Shown here: in pieces, positions 1-5,917 of the stretch
Position numbering within the stretch: position 1 is the stretch's first letter
Layout of the letters: every line of letters starts with the position of its first letter
Assembly (NCBI GenBank): GCA_002424305.1
Contig: DIQZ01000017.1
Coordinates: 1 to 9,400 of the forward strand
Reading direction: 5' to 3'
Source of the DNA: Firmicutes bacterium UBA5449
GTDB lineage: Bacteria > Bacillota > SHA-98 > UBA4971
Length of the DNA stretch: 9,400 nt
Program-made: the position numbers and the translations under genes
The notes under the pieces: model-generated
Seen by the model: only the letters and a program-made list of their open reading frames with translations
Database searches by the model: none
Told to the model about the DNA's origin: nothing

Positions 1-1
1 A

Positions 2-1057
2 ATGGATCAAATGGATTATGAAATCGATCTTCTTGAATGTCTGCAAATACTAGCGAAACGGAAATGGCTCATTATTGCCATTATCATAGTAAGTACAATT
101 AGTGCATATGTAGTCAGCACGCGAATGACAAAGATCTATGATGCCTCATGCGTGATTATGGTAAGGCCTAACCCCCTTGTTGGGTCTATGTCCCTTCTTG
201 AGGGCACAGCAGCCAATCCACCAAGTAATATTAAGGACTATATAGAACTCCTCAAGAGTCGTACGCTGGCAGAGGAAACCCTAGCAAGATTGGGATGGCC
301 GGATTCCCACATTCGGGAAGAAGTTAACCGATGGCATAAAGAGCTATCAGTAAGTCAAATCCAAGGCACTAATATGGTGAAGCTGTCAGTAGAAAGCGAT
401 GATCCGGACAAGGTTGCTCAATTCCTCAAGACTCTCGTAGAAGTATGTACAGAAAAGAAACGAATGATCAACCAGACATCTATTGGCTCAGCCAAAGACT
501 ATGTTGGGGATCAACTGGCTATTGCTGAGCAAAAGCTCAAGGAAGATGAAGAGGTCCTGCTCAATTACAAGCAGGATAACTATGTGACGGATTTATCTGT
601 AGAAACCATTGCCGGCACTGCCAGAATCGTGATTTTGGAGAAACTCCTCTCTGAGACAAGCGCAAAGCTTCAATCCGCTAAAGCAGAAGGGAATAGAGAA
701 ACAGTAGGTTTGAAAGCAGAGGTGGCAGCACTGGATGCCGCACTTCGCAAAGCCAAGGCGGATCTGGCCGATATTCCTAAGAAAGAGATAGATATTGCGA
801 GACTCGAAAGAGATCGCGAGACAAGTGAGAAAGTCTACATAATGCTCCGAGCAAGGTATGAAGAGATGCAAATCTCAGAGGCAATTCAAGGCTCTGAGAT
901 CTACGTTATTGATGAAGCCATTGTGCCTGATAAGCCTATTAAGCCAAGAAAGCTTCTCAATACTGCCATAGCAGGCATTCTCGGACTGTTTGTAGCAGTA
1001 GGTGCTGCGTTTGTGATGGAACATACGGATAAGTTGAGAATAGAACAGATGGGTTGA
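2..1057 (+). CDS. Wzz/CpsC-type polysaccharide chain-length determinant (co-polymerase)
   Basis: Polysaccharide co-polymerase of the Wzz family, which sits in the cytoplasmic membrane and sets the chain length of exported surface polysaccharide. The N-terminal Wzz signature (residues 4-20, ending in AKRKW) leads into a first membrane helix at about 22-40. A long extracytoplasmic part follows, with a charged, probably coiled-coil stretch at about 165-290. A proline-rich PDKPIKPRK segment (309-317) precedes the second membrane helix at about 318-339, as is typical of the family. Only about 12 residues follow it and no Walker motifs are present, so the tyrosine kinase (CpsD/Wzc C-terminus) must be a separate protein, if there is one. 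At 351 residues it is longer than the short CpsC type because of the coiled coil. The start is uncertain: ATG at 2 or at 11 both fit, and the true start and ribosome site may lie before the window. The gene meets the next one tail to tail after 14 bases. Confidence 0.88.
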   Translation: MDQMDYEIDLLECLQILAKRKWLIIAIIIVSTISAYVVSTRMTKIYDASCVIMVRPNPLVGSMSLLEGTAANPPSNIKDYIELLKSRTLAEETLARLGWPDSHIREEVNRWHKELSVSQIQGTNMVKLSVESDDPDKVAQFLKTLVEVCTEKKRMINQTSIGSAKDYVGDQLAIAEQKLKEDEEVLLNYKQDNYVTDLSVETIAGTARIVILEKLLSETSAKLQSAKAEGNRETVGLKAEVAALDAALRKAKADLADIPKKEIDIARLERDRETSEKVYIMLRARYEEMQISEAIQGSEIYVIDEAIVPDKPIKPRKLLNTAIAGILGLFVAVGAAFVMEHTDKLRIEQMG

Positions 1058-1071
1058 GACATGATGATTGC

Positions 1072-1656
1072 TCAATTCTCCTGGTATTGCCTCAACTGAA
1101 CGCCGACTTCTTCTAACTTGCTGGAAAGCAACTTCATCTGATTCTGCGCTACAGACATGTAGTAGTCCAGCTCACCCTTACGCTCACTTCCGCTTATTTC
1201 CAGAAGCCTCTTACACTCAGCATATATGTCAAGTGCATGATCCATCTCTTTGCGAAGTGCTTTCGCCTCGTGCTCCGCTGCTTCCACGCCTTGTTGCACA
1301 TAGGAAACATCAGGGATGAGAACTTCCTGATACCATTCAGTCTCATCTGCCCGTTCGAAATTAAGAGAGACACATATTTGCCTACTACCGTGAGCTTGAC
1401 CAACAGCCCTCACAAAGGCTATCGGATGTGGCATGATAACTCCGCCGACATTAGCTTTGAAGGGTTCACCGGGCCACACTGTGAACCTCTTCTGGGATAG
1501 TTTCAGGGATATATCAGCTCCGGCAGGATCACGCACAAAGTGTACACGATCTACCTGACCCGTGAGAAAGCCCATTAGGTATGCCAGCACCGAGTCGTCT
1601 CCCACCAGCTTTGTAAAATTATTCAGAGCTTCCAATTTTTTAACTCGACTAACCAT
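1072..1656 (-). CDS. Hypothetical protein with C-terminal coiled coil
   Basis: I do not recognise this 194-residue protein with confidence. It has no signal peptide and no membrane segment, so it is probably cytoplasmic. Residues 1-116 look like a compact alpha/beta domain; residues about 117-192 are highly charged and helical, a likely coiled coil or oligomerisation arm. The order of features in the N-terminal half (an LAYLMG helix, VHFV at 38-41, PF at 65-66, GGVIM at 71-75, a helix, then SLNF at 97-100 and Y-x-EVL) recalls from memory the N-terminal domain of the UPF0302/YpiB family. The C-terminal part does not look like that family's IDEAL motif, so this is a weak hint only. The start ATG at 1656 is preceded by GAGGG about 3 bases upstream, close but usable. 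The gene lies between two polysaccharide genes but in the opposite direction, so a role in that pathway is only possible. Confidence 0.75.
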   Translation of the reverse strand: MVSRVKKLEALNNFTKLVGDDSVLAYLMGFLTGQVDRVHFVRDPAGADISLKLSQKRFTVWPGEPFKANVGGVIMPHPIAFVRAVGQAHGSRQICVSLNFERADETEWYQEVLIPDVSYVQQGVEAAEHEAKALRKEMDHALDIYAECKRLLEISGSERKGELDYYMSVAQNQMKLLSSKLEEVGVQLRQYQEN

Positions 1657-1849
1657 AGTCCCTCAAATCCATCAGGTTTTATTTGTGCCCAAAGAAAGTC
1701 CCTGTTATCTATATTCTAACGCAAAATCGACTTCTTGAGATCCCTTTTACGAAAAAACCGCTAAAATAATCCCTACTTGCTCAAACTAGACGATAATACT
1801 TAACGTTTGACAGCTTACATTGCAGGATTCCAATATGGAGGCCGCTTAA
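1657..1849. other. Divergent intergenic region
   Basis: This 193-base AT-rich gap separates the divergent starts of the unknown coiled-coil protein (leftwards) and the glycosyltransferase (rightwards), so it should contain promoters in both directions. I looked for sigma-A boxes. TTGAGA at 1735-1740 and TTGACA at 1807-1812 are good -35-like hexamers, but neither has a -10 box at 16-18 bases. GATAAT at 1792-1797 lacks a partner -35. No promoter is therefore assigned. No RNA gene or long repeat is visible. Confidence 0.5.
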
Positions 1850-1852
1850 TTG
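1837..1852 (+). promoter_or_regulatory. Shine-Dalgarno GGAGG deciding a TTG start
   Basis: GGAGG at 1837-1841 stands 8 bases before TTG at 1850-1852. The nearest upstream in-frame ATG, at 1835, runs into a TAA stop after four codons, so it cannot be the start. The TTG gives an N-terminus (MRILFELPYGELGG) that begins exactly with the first beta strand of a GT-B fold, which supports it. Confidence 0.8.
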
Positions 1853-2956
1853 CGAATACTCTTTGAACTGCCCTATGGAGAACTGGGCGGAACCGAAAAA
1901 CACTTGTTTAATCTTATCAGCGCGTTAGGCAATAAGATAGAACCATGTCTAATAACACCTTATGGTAAAGGTCTTCCCCTTGTCAATGACTTGCGTATCC
2001 CTTACGAAGTAATTCCTCATTTTGCCCTCGATTTTAGCTTGCGAAACTCTATCAGCTCGCATCATAAGGCTTTCAAGAAACTCTTTCACAACTTTCGCTT
2101 CTCCCTGATCCACGTCCATGCGGGGATAGAGTATGCAGTGGCTGCGAAACTTGCATCCCGCGAAACACCCTCGTTGCCTTTAGTGTTTACCATTCATGGT
2201 TATCAGGATATCGCAAGCTACTTGGTAAGCGGCATCCTTGCTAACAGATTAGTAGACGAGGTCATATGCGTGTCCGATGCTGAGCGGAAAAAAGCGGAAA
2301 TGTACGGTTGGACCAAGACAAAACTCTCCACCATTTGCAACGGAGTACCTGCACCTTCACTCGCAGAAAGCCTTGACGAAATCAGAGCTCAATGGAAGAT
2401 ACCCAAAAACGCTTATGTTATCGGCACAGTAGCCCGATTGGAGCGGTCGAAAGGCATCAACTACCTCATCTCAGCTATGCCAAAGGTTATCTTTCAATAC
2501 CCTGACACTGTCCTTCTAGTAGTAGGTGACGGCAAAAAGCGCAGCTCGCTCATGGGGCTGTCTCGAGAGCTCGGGATAAGCCAACACGTTATCTTCACAG
2601 GACAATTCCCCGATCCTGCCTCTGCCTTATCCATCATGGACGTCTTTGTCCTCCCGTCCTTGAAGGAAGCCTTTGGCATTGCTGTTCTGGAAGCCATGGC
2701 CCTATCCAAACCTGTGGTAGCAACAGAAGTCGGGGGAATCCCGGAAGCAGTGCTCCACAACAAAACAGGCTTCTTGCTCCCACCCGGTAATTCTGAAGCC
2801 ATTACCTCAGCTCTTCTCGAACTTGCGAAGAATCCCGCAACATGTAAGGCATTCGGGATAGCGGGCAAAAAGCGCTTTGAAGAACACTTCACCGACTCAA
2901 TCATGGCCCGACAGACTCTTGCAGTCTACCAACGCGTACTTGCTAAGCAACAGTAG
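1850..2956 (+). CDS. GT4-family glycosyltransferase
   Basis: A retaining GT-B glycosyltransferase of family GT4 that would transfer a sugar from a nucleotide-sugar donor to a glycan or lipid-linked acceptor at the inner face of the membrane. The N-terminal acceptor domain starts with the first strand and the GGTE loop (residues 13-16), followed by a DIHVHAG-type strand (about 87-91) and the HGY loop (116-118). The donor domain begins near 187 with VARLERSKG: R197 and K201 occupy the positions that usually contact donor phosphates. VVGDGKKR (224-231) and FTGQFPD (249-255) follow. The family hallmark E-x7-E is E273 to E281, within KEAFGIAVLEAM, and is followed by PVVATEVGGIPE. The length of 368 residues is normal and there is no membrane helix. 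Donor and acceptor cannot be told from the sequence. The Wzz gene nearby suggests exopolysaccharide or capsule synthesis. The gene ends 15 bases from a convergent membrane-protein gene. Confidence 0.93.
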   Translation: MRILFELPYGELGGTEKHLFNLISALGNKIEPCLITPYGKGLPLVNDLRIPYEVIPHFALDFSLRNSISSHHKAFKKLFHNFRFSLIHVHAGIEYAVAAKLASRETPSLPLVFTIHGYQDIASYLVSGILANRLVDEVICVSDAERKKAEMYGWTKTKLSTICNGVPAPSLAESLDEIRAQWKIPKNAYVIGTVARLERSKGINYLISAMPKVIFQYPDTVLLVVGDGKKRSSLMGLSRELGISQHVIFTGQFPDPASALSIMDVFVLPSLKEAFGIAVLEAMALSKPVVATEVGGIPEAVLHNKTGFLLPPGNSEAITSALLELAKNPATCKAFGIAGKKRFEEHFTDSIMARQTLAVYQRVLAKQQ

Positions 2957-2971
2957 CAGCGCTGTATATGC

Positions 2972-3466
2972 CTAGCTTCTCCTCTCAGCAGCCCTTTGCA
3001 CCAAACCGATTGACGCCACAACTGCAAGAGATATCATAGCATCGATGAGGTGATGGAGTGCTGTTCCCACGCCGACCACAAGTCCTGCTTTCCCCAGTGA
3101 GAAACCAAATGGCAGCACAATAAGCGCCTCACCGATAGCATGAATAGGCAATGTCAACAGGAGTGCCGGCCCAAAGGGAAGCCCTTTCCTGATTGCCAAT
3201 GCACCCACTCCTCCGAAAACCGCATGAACCGCTGCTCTTGCAGCAATCACAGGGCCAAGCTTAATGAGAAATCCAAGTGCAGAACCAAGGCCAACCATCA
3301 CCGCCACATATGGGCTTATCAACATAGCAACCATCACAGGCAAATGCGAAGCTAAAGTAGCAGAAAACGGAGGTATCATTACACTGAGGAAGCCTCCAAA
3401 AGCTAATGGTATCAACAGTGCAAGCGCAGTTAACAGTGCTCCGTAAACAACTTCCTTTGTGTGCAT
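2972..3466 (-). CDS. Small integral membrane protein, ECF transporter S-component-like
   Basis: A very hydrophobic protein of 164 residues with about five or six membrane helices, resembling the substrate-binding S components of energy-coupling factor vitamin transporters. The N-terminus (TKEVVYGALLTALALLIP) and the PPFSATLASHLPVMVAMLISP region (about 32-52), followed by glycine-rich helices and GTALHHLIDA (134-143), fit that fold. From memory the second region is closest to S components annotated as niacin transporter NiaX, but the vitamin is uncertain. No EcfA or EcfT gene is present, so it would have to use a shared ECF module encoded elsewhere. The start is ATG at 3466: GGGAGGTG lies 6 bases upstream, while an in-frame extension to 3562 would add 32 Cys/His-rich residues unlike a membrane N-terminus and would span the promoter. 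It is probably transcribed on its own and is unrelated to the sugar genes upstream. Confidence 0.75.
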   Translation of the reverse strand: MHTKEVVYGALLTALALLIPLAFGGFLSVMIPPFSATLASHLPVMVAMLISPYVAVMVGLGSALGFLIKLGPVIAARAAVHAVFGGVGALAIRKGLPFGPALLLTLPIHAIGEALIVLPFGFSLGKAGLVVGVGTALHHLIDAMISLAVVASIGLVQRAAERRS

Positions 3467-3472
3467 ACAGCC

Positions 3473-3527
3473 ACCTCCCAGAAAATCAGCTTCTATATAA
3501 CATATCATACACCAACATATATGACAA
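3473..3527 (-). promoter_or_regulatory. Putative sigma-A promoter and ribosome site for the S-component-like gene
   Basis: On the minus strand, TTGTCA (3527-3522) is followed after exactly 17 bases by TATGTT (3504-3499), a plausible vegetative promoter. The start of transcription would be near 3490, giving a leader of about 25 bases that contains the ribosome site GGGAGGTG (3480-3473). Such a short leader leaves no room for a riboswitch. The -10 box is imperfect, so the call is moderate. Confidence 0.45.
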
Positions 3528-3590
3528 TTACCGCGATACGTAAGTCTGCAAAACCCATGCAATTGAGTGGCTGTGTCCGACTTAACCTGC

Positions 3591-4535
3591 CTAGCTCTTA
3601 GGCGGTATGATGAACCCTTTTCGCTTCACCCACACCAAGACGCCTCCCCCAACCAGTAGCAACCCTAATACAACTGCTGCCGTGGTCAGCACACCGGGCG
3701 CTTGGAGAAACGCCAGTGTTTGCCTCGTCGTCCCTGCAGATACAGGCATGAGAACAGCCAGGATTCCTTTTTGCACATCGTATGACCCAAGGAGACGTTC
3801 CTGTGAGAACTTGCCTCCTTCGGGCGCCAGCATGTCAATTACGTTTGGATTGACCTCGAGATTGCTCCCACCTCCGAAAGTCCAAGGGGTGGGCTCTTCC
3901 ATAACAGGACGAAAATCTTCTTCTCCAAAAGCATCCTGAGAACCGATGAGAACATAATACCTCCAATGTGCTTCAGGCTGTCCTATTATGGGCAGCGGGA
4001 CCTTCACACGTACGGTATTTCCGTCAGGAAGCACGCTTGCCTCGAGACCATCGGATATTCCCTTGGATTCTTCATCATCCTGAGACGTAAAAGCCCTACA
4101 CCCTCCCCATCCTAAGGCTTTGATGAAAATATCCCACCCATATCTCTTGTCAAAGGCAACCATAGCACCTTTTCGAAGGGTATCTGTCCTGCCGGCACCT
4201 TTCGTCGTATCTATGTATATATTTATGAGTTGGTGACTGAAACCTTCAGGCGCATTCCATGGGTTCGTGACCTCGCAAAATGTAGCGTCAAAATACACAT
4301 ATTCCACATCGTAACTCACACGGAAGTTTGTAAGATCAAACAAGCCCGGCAAAAAAGCTTTGTGCGTGGGGTACGTATACGTGCCCGGACCGTAATCATC
4401 TCCCACCGGGTCTTTCATCTCAAAAGCCACAATCGGCTCTGCCTGGGCTACCCCTACCCACAAGCCAACAAATGCCACAACACTGATTATCACAACAGTG
4501 GCACATGAAACTACTCTCAACCCGGTACGCTGCAT
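3591..4535 (-). CDS. Secreted, membrane-anchored protein with glucodextranase DOMON-like domain
   Basis: A predicted exported protein of 314 residues. Residues 1-32 form a signal peptide (basic start, hydrophobic core, AQA before the mature EPI). Residues about 36-225 match the C-terminal DOMON-like, S-layer-associated module of glucodextranase and bacterial amylopullulanases. Visible hallmarks are DPVGDDYGPGTYTYPTH (42-58), FDLTNFRV (66-73), NPWNAPEGFS (91-100), IYIDT (106-110) and the GWD and GWGG strands. A membrane helix at about 282-303 followed by KRK anchors the C-terminus, leaving the domain on the cell surface. There is no catalytic glycosidase domain, so it most likely binds or positions alpha-glucan or attaches to the cell wall; that role is inferred. 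The start ATG at 4535 has AGGAGG 9 bases upstream. ATG at 4544 directly abuts that ribosome site and ATG at 4577 has none, so both are less likely. Its place after the maltodextrin uptake and glucose genes supports a part in glucan use. Confidence 0.85.
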   Translation of the reverse strand: MQRTGLRVVSCATVVIISVVAFVGLWVGVAQAEPIVAFEMKDPVGDDYGPGTYTYPTHKAFLPGLFDLTNFRVSYDVEYVYFDATFCEVTNPWNAPEGFSHQLINIYIDTTKGAGRTDTLRKGAMVAFDKRYGWDIFIKALGWGGCRAFTSQDDEESKGISDGLEASVLPDGNTVRVKVPLPIIGQPEAHWRYYVLIGSQDAFGEEDFRPVMEEPTPWTFGGGSNLEVNPNVIDMLAPEGGKFSQERLLGSYDVQKGILAVLMPVSAGTTRQTLAFLQAPGVLTTAAVVLGLLLVGGGVLVWVKRKGFIIPPKS

Positions 4536-4634
4536 CGCATCCATCCTCCTATCAAAAGCTCTTGCTTTGCTATGCATGGTCTGACAGAATAATTCCTTCC
4601 TGCCCCAATGTACTTATTCGCACACCCCTCATGT

Positions 4635-4660
4635 AATACCACCATAGTACCGGGTCTTGC
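4635..4660 (-). pseudogene. Possible remnant of an ABC-ATPase gene 3' end
   Basis: On the minus strand this non-coding stretch carries a 16-base run identical to bases 7234-7219 inside the ATPase gene (encoding ARPGT), then 9 more identical bases (7211-7203, the KVV-F part). The spacer is 1 base here and 7 in the gene, a 6-base difference that keeps the reading frame. Read in that frame it gives ARPGTMVVLH against ARPGTTHKVVFN in the gene, with a stop (TAG) four codons before ARPGT. Similarity is not visible outside these 25 bases. It may be a decayed paralogue fragment or a product of local duplication. Confidence 0.35.
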
Positions 4661-4724
4661 ATCGAATGCGCCCTATAGCATAAATCGCAAGGCTCTTGAT
4701 GTTGCAACGTTGTCGGTACCACCT

Positions 4725-4749
4725 AAATTCGATGGGCATAGCGCCGCAA
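4725..4749 (-). repeat. Short intergenic element, copy 1
   Basis: On the minus strand this reads TTGCGGC, 9 bases, then ATCGAATTT. The same pair of blocks, 8 bases apart, occurs at 5846-5869 in the gap before the glucokinase gene. Copy 1 begins 4 bases after the glucokinase stop. Both copies lie 3' of a sugar-metabolism gene on the same strand. No function is assigned. Confidence 0.4.
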
Positions 4750-4753
4750 TAGA

Positions 4754-5716
4754 TTAAAGACGTCCTAAAGCTAAGCATACCGCTCCTACTACACCCGCGT
4801 CAGAACCTAGTTCAGCTTTGACTATCTCAACTTTCTCAAAGGCAGCCTTCATCGCACGTCTCTGAGTTGCCCGACGTAGTGGTTGGAGGAGGAGTTCCCC
4901 CATATTTGAGACGCCTCCGCCGATCACTATCGTGTCAGGATTAATAACATTGATAAGGTTCGCTATACCTATTCCCAGGTATTCTGCGGCCTTATCCACT
5001 ATCTCCTTGGCGAGGATATCCCCGGCAGCAGCAGCCTCTCCCACTGTCTTGGAAGTAATTTCCTCAAGTCTGCCTGAAACCATATCAGTCATTATTGTCT
5101 CCTGCCCATGCAAAATACAGGCTTGGGCTTTCCTGGCGATTGCAGGACCTGCAGCCAAAGCCTCGAGGCATCCTTGATTTCCACAGCCACACAAGGGACC
5201 GTCGTCCGCAATGGTCATGTGTCCTACTTCACCTGCCATACCGAAGGAGCCGGCATAGATCTCTCCGTCCAGGATAAGACCGCCTCCCACCCCTGTGCTG
5301 ACTGTAATGTATACCATGTTACTTGACTTTCTGCCTGCCCCGAATCGATACTCTCCAAGTGCTGCTACATTTGCGTCATTTTCCAAGCACACAGGCAAAT
5401 CCAATTCACTCTCGAGCAGCTCCACAATAGGCACATTGTGCCACATAAGATTCGGTGCAAAAACTACTACACCTGCCTTTGGATCAATAGGTCCGGGACT
5501 TCCAATTCCGACAGATCTAATATCTGATTTGGATGCGCCTGCTGAAGTCGCTGCCTCCTTAATAGTATCCACGATCGTCTCGATTACAGCACCTATACCT
5601 CGCTCCGGACGAGTAGGCTCTATGACCTTTGCAAGGAGCAACCCATCGAGATCAGCAGCAGCAGTTGCCACCTTCGTTCCACCAAGATCTACACCTATTA
5701 CAAGCGCTTTACCCAT
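4754..5716 (-). CDS. glk: ROK-family glucokinase
   Basis: Cytoplasmic ATP-dependent glucokinase that turns glucose into glucose 6-phosphate. The ROK hallmarks are intact: the phosphate loop DLGGTK (residues 10-15), the catalytic aspartate D114 in LENDAN, the sugar and zinc motif E163-VGH166, and the zinc-binding cluster C176-G-C-G-N-Q-G-C183 followed by E185. A second nucleotide-binding glycine motif (IVIGGGVSN, 263-271) closes the domain. The 320 residues and the lack of an N-terminal helix-turn-helix mark it as a kinase rather than a ROK repressor. The exact sugar cannot be fixed, but glucose fits best beside maltodextrin import and phosphoglucose isomerase. The start ATG at 5716 places DLGGTK at the usual position; its ribosome site is poor (GAGAGGGG about 13 bases upstream), so translation may be weak or structured. 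It sits about 200 bases downstream of the isomerase gene and may be cotranscribed with it or have its own promoter. Confidence 0.93.
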   Translation of the reverse strand: MGKALVIGVDLGGTKVATAAADLDGLLLAKVIEPTRPERGIGAVIETIVDTIKEAATSAGASKSDIRSVGIGSPGPIDPKAGVVVFAPNLMWHNVPIVELLESELDLPVCLENDANVAALGEYRFGAGRKSSNMVYITVSTGVGGGLILDGEIYAGSFGMAGEVGHMTIADDGPLCGCGNQGCLEALAAGPAIARKAQACILHGQETIMTDMVSGRLEEITSKTVGEAAAAGDILAKEIVDKAAEYLGIGIANLINVINPDTIVIGGGVSNMGELLLQPLRRATQRRAMKAAFEKVEIVKAELGSDAGVVGAVCLALGRL

Positions 5717-5810
5717 TGCTAAACCAAAACCCCTCTCCCGTCCAATTCATCTAATGCTGATTCCTAAGTAGGCTGCCATAAATATTCGCTGCTTGCGGGC
5801 GGGGTACTTC

Positions 5811-5852
5811 CGAATTTGGCAAGCATATGGATAGGCGGACAAGCCAAATTCG
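5811..5852 (-). repeat. Perfect 10-bp inverted repeat upstream of glucokinase
   Basis: CGAATTTGGC at 5811-5820 is the exact reverse complement of GCCAAATTCG at 5843-5852; the loop is 22 bases. In RNA from the minus strand it would form a 10-bp stem about 95 bases before the glucokinase start. There is no run of T after it, so it is not a classical terminator. It could be an operator with two half sites, an RNA-processing or stability hairpin, or chance. Confidence 0.5.
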
Positions 5853-5869
5853 ATCTATGTGTGCCGCAA
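5846..5869 (-). repeat. Short intergenic element, copy 2
   Basis: On the minus strand this reads TTGCGGC, 8 bases, then ATCGAATTT, matching copy 1 at 4725-4749 apart from a one-base change in spacing. It overlaps the right arm of the inverted repeat 5811-5852 and begins about 50 bases after the isomerase stop. Confidence 0.4.
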
Positions 5870-5917
5870 ACGTGCCGTCCCCCGAACGCAACACCGGTTG
5901 GCTACGTCACCCAGACT

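Larger units (their letters stand above)
4536..4753. other. Intergenic region between glucokinase and DOMON-like genes
   Basis: This 218-base gap holds no complete gene. It contains the AGGAGG ribosome site of the DOMON-like gene (4545-4550), an AACGTT-centred palindrome GCAACGTTGT (4704-4713), a sequence matching the 3' end of the ATPase gene (4635-4660), and a short element also found before the glucokinase gene (4725-4749). I saw no promoter with both boxes well placed and no terminator hairpin with a T tract after the glucokinase stop. Confidence 0.6.
5717..5917. other. Intergenic region between isomerase and glucokinase genes
   Basis: This 201-base gap contains no gene. Its visible content is a perfect 10-bp inverted repeat with a 22-base loop (5811-5852), the second copy of a short shared element (5846-5869), and the distant purine-rich ribosome site of the glucokinase gene. 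I could not find a -35/-10 pair with proper spacing, and no T tract follows the inverted repeat on the minus strand. Confidence 0.6.

Noticed and set aside
1054..1075. TTGAG/CTCAA hairpin in the convergent gap after the Wzz gene as a bidirectional terminator
   Set aside because: The stem is only 5 bp with a 12-base loop and has no T tract on either strand.
1807..1836. TTGACA promoter for the glycosyltransferase
   Set aside because: The hexamer is perfect, but the only box at 17-18 bases is CAATAT or worse, and transcription would start after the ribosome site.
2494..2904. Minus-strand open frame of 136 codons
   Set aside because: It lies wholly antisense to the donor domain of the GT4 glycosyltransferase and has no recognisable motif.
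2951..2971. CAGCGCTG palindrome in the convergent gap after the glycosyltransferase as a terminator
   Set aside because: An 8-bp self-complementary word with no loop and no T tract.
3501..3523. CATAT/ATATG inverted repeat between the promoter boxes as an operator
   Set aside because: Arms are only 5 bp in AT-rich DNA, well within chance.
3467..3562. In-frame 32-codon extension of the S-component-like gene
   Set aside because: It would cross the predicted promoter and bypass the strong GGGAGGTG site; the added residues are Cys/His-rich and unlike a membrane protein start.
3607..3939. Plus-strand open frame of 110 codons
   Set aside because: Antisense to the C-terminal half of the DOMON-like protein, rich in proline, serine and threonine as such shadows often are.
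5295..5771. Plus-strand open frame of 158 codons
   Set aside because: It is antisense to the glucokinase gene, whose full set of ROK motifs is in the other strand; the frame has no family features.
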